Positions 62,677 through 64,000 of a stretch of DNA of 64,000 nt are shown in pieces. Source of the DNA: Paraburkholderia agricolaris (GTDB taxonomy: Bacteria; Pseudomonadota; Gammaproteobacteria; Burkholderiales; Burkholderiaceae); the NCBI RefSeq assembly GCF_009455635.1, contig NZ_QPER01000001.1, positions 1,860,001 through 1,924,000 on the forward strand. Direction: 5' to 3'. Within the stretch, counting starts at the first letter, position 1, and every line of letters begins with the position of its first letter. Made by a program: the position numbers and the translations under genes. Below the pieces are notes generated by a model. That model saw only the letters and a list, made by a program, of their open reading frames with translations. It was not told where the DNA came from and did no database searches.

Positions 62677-63558
62677 ATGTATGCAATCACAGGGATAACA
62701 GGCAAGGTTGGCGGTGCGCTGGCGCGCACGTTGCTCGCAGCGGGCCAGCCGGTACGCGCGGTGGTGCGCGATGCCGCTCGGGCACGTTCGTGGGCTGAGC
62801 GCGGGTGTGAAGTGGTCACTGCCGACATGGACGATGTGGCATCCCTTACCGCCGCTTTCGACGGCACGCAAGGCGTCTTCATTCTGCCACCGTCCGAGTT
62901 CGACCCGTCGCCAGGCTTTCCCGAAGCACGTACGGTCATTGACGCGGTACGCGGAGCGCTTCAGGCGGCGGCACCTGGCAAGGTTGTCTGCCTGTCGACG
63001 ATCGGCGCGCAGGCCACTGAGACTAATCTGCTCACGCAACGTACGCTGATGGAGCAGGCGCTTCGCGAGTTACCGATGCCCCTGGCATTCCTGCGTCCCG
63101 GGTGGTTCATGGAGAACGCTGCGTGGGACGCCGTGCCGGCCCGGGACGATGGGATTATTCGCAGCTTTCTGCAGCCGCTCGACAAGGCTGTGCCGATGGT
63201 TGCGACCGCGGATGTGGGTCGCGTCGCCGCGCAACTGCTTCAGCAAACCTGGCGCGGCGTGCGGGTCGTCGAGCTGGAGGGGCCGCAACGTGTGAGCCCG
63301 AACGATCTGGCGGCGGCATTTGCCGGGGTGCTCGGTCGCCCGGTCCGTGCGGAGAGCGTGCTGCGTGAAACATGGGAGGCGTTGTTCCGGTCCCAGGGGA
63401 TGAAGGAGCCGTTGCCGCGTATGCGCATGCTCGACGGGTTCAATGAAGGCTGGATCGCCTTCGAAGGCGATCCAGCCGAGATCGTCAAGGGCGAAGTGCA
63501 GTTGGCAACCGTTCTGCGAGACCTCGTCTTGCGCGATACGTCGCTGAGCGATTCCTGA
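62677..63558 (+). CDS. NmrA-like NAD(P)-binding protein
   Basis: This 293-residue atypical SDR has the N-terminal dinucleotide motif ITGITGKVGGALARTLL, then VVRDAARARSW and VRGALQAAAPGKVVCLSTIGA. The active-site Tyr/Lys pair of classical SDRs is absent, as in NmrA/quinone-oxidoreductase-2-like proteins that sense redox cofactors or reduce quinones. ATG 62677 follows AAAGGAG. It is divergent from the LysR at 61.6 kb, the common arrangement for this pair in Burkholderiaceae. Confidence 0.88.
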   Translation: MYAITGITGKVGGALARTLLAAGQPVRAVVRDAARARSWAERGCEVVTADMDDVASLTAAFDGTQGVFILPPSEFDPSPGFPEARTVIDAVRGALQAAAPGKVVCLSTIGAQATETNLLTQRTLMEQALRELPMPLAFLRPGWFMENAAWDAVPARDDGIIRSFLQPLDKAVPMVATADVGRVAAQLLQQTWRGVRVVELEGPQRVSPNDLAAAFAGVLGRPVRAESVLRETWEALFRSQGMKEPLPRMRMLDGFNEGWIAFEGDPAEIVKGEVQLATVLRDLVLRDTSLSDS

Positions 63559-63766
63559 CGCATGCCCAGGCGAGCCGTTTACCCTCCCGACGATCGCGCA
63601 AAGCATCTTCATGGCCCTGTCTGGCTGTCTGGCTGTCTTGCGCTCGCGGGAGTAGACTCGCCTGGGTTGCTCCGTGTCACCACGCCGATCGACGTTTTGC
63701 GCCGATGCCTGCGCGTGATTAGAAGGAGCGGTGAAATCGGTTCGAGTGGCGTCGGGGAATGTGCGA

Positions 63767-64000
63767 ATGCGTTTGTCCAAGGTTGATCTGAATCTCTTCG
63801 TAGTCTTCGAAGCCGTCTACAGAACACGAAACCTGACGCGCGCCGCGGAGATGCTGTTCATCACCCAGCCTGCCGTCAGCAATGCGTTGGCGAGGATGCG
63901 CAAGGCGTTCGACGATCAGCTTTTTGTCAGTACATCGGCCGGCATGATGCCGACCCCCGTTTCGGAAAACATGATCGGCCAGGTTCGTGAGGCGTTGCAG
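63767..64000 (+). CDS. LysR-type regulator, N-terminal part (cut by window end)
   Basis: The frame MRLSKVDLNLFVVFEAVY, then ITQPAVSNALARMRKAFDDQ is a complete LTTR winged helix and is open to the last base. I choose ATG 63767, preceded by GGGGA; an in-frame GTG at 63731 lies too close to AAGGAG. It is most like NodD-type regulators that control catabolic genes. Its target must lie beyond the window. Confidence 0.85.
   Translation, partial: MRLSKVDLNLFVVFEAVYRTRNLTRAAEMLFITQPAVSNALARMRKAFDDQLFVSTSAGMMPTPVSENMIGQVREALQ

Noticed and set aside
1..64000. tRNA, rRNA, CRISPR arrays, prophage or intact insertion sequences
   Set aside because: I looked for cloverleaf-like GGTTCGA elements, regularly spaced repeats, transposase motifs and phage structural genes and saw none.

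Overview
The window is GC-rich chromosomal DNA, most like a Burkholderiaceae beta-proteobacterium of the Paraburkholderia/Caballeronia type. The evidence is three Burkholderia-style trimeric porins, at least nine LysR-type regulators, many small catabolic operons each with its own LysR and MFS permease, and a gallate dioxygenase/LigJ/LigK pathway. I saw no rRNA, tRNA, CRISPR, prophage or intact insertion sequence. Assignments come from reading the translations and motifs by eye; no database search was run.

Region 1 (0.1-16.1 kb) is an uncharacterised catabolic island. It holds a LeuC/LeuD-type hydro-lyase, a carboxymuconolactone-decarboxylase-fold protein, two CaiB/BaiF CoA-transferases, a DUF2889 protein, a GMC oxidoreductase, an iron-alcohol-dehydrogenase-fold protein with an incomplete metal site, an enoyl-CoA hydratase, a LysR regulator, an MFS permease, an acyl-CoA dehydrogenase and an AroE-like dehydrogenase. 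A 17-bp motif with core GGCAY-N5-WTGC lies in front of several of these transcription units, and a variant lies in the promoter of the LysR gene. This suggests one local regulon built around activation by CoA, dehydrogenation and hydration of an unknown organic acid or alcohol.

Region 2 (16.2-32.9 kb) is mixed. It has a Bcr/CflA-type exporter, an aldo/keto reductase, two tandem paralogous LysR genes, a secreted dienelactone-hydrolase-like protein, an SDR, two MFS remnants, a VOC protein, a class-II UvrA, a sterol-desaturase-family gene interrupted by an in-frame stop, a ClC antiporter with a perfect palindrome in its promoter, a MarR regulator, a GNAT acetyltransferase and a GlxA/AraC regulator.

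Region 3 (33.2-49.7 kb) holds two or three further catabolic modules. A LysR diverges from an MFS permease, followed by a porin and a five-gene operon: flavin monooxygenase, amidohydrolase, HSL-type esterase, FAH-family hydrolase and BphC-like extradiol dioxygenase. This looks like meta-cleavage of an aromatic or heteroaromatic compound carrying a hydrolysable substituent. Next come a LysR diverging from a metallo-hydrolase/alpha-beta-hydrolase pair, and a LysR diverging from an adenine-deaminase-like amidohydrolase plus a YczE-like membrane protein.

Region 4 (50.0-61.4 kb) is a tannin/gallate cassette: porin, LysR with two tandem DNA-binding domains, gallate dioxygenase, porin, AAHS-type permease, LigJ-type 4-oxalomesaconate hydratase, LigK/GalC-type aldolase, a ModA-like protein without a signal peptide, and a tannase/feruloyl-esterase lipoprotein. 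Together they would release gallate from tannins outside the cell, import it and split it to pyruvate and oxaloacetate. No recognisable oxalomesaconate tautomerase is present, which makes the ModA-like gene the most interesting unknown here. The window ends with a LysR, an NmrA-like protein and the start of another LysR.
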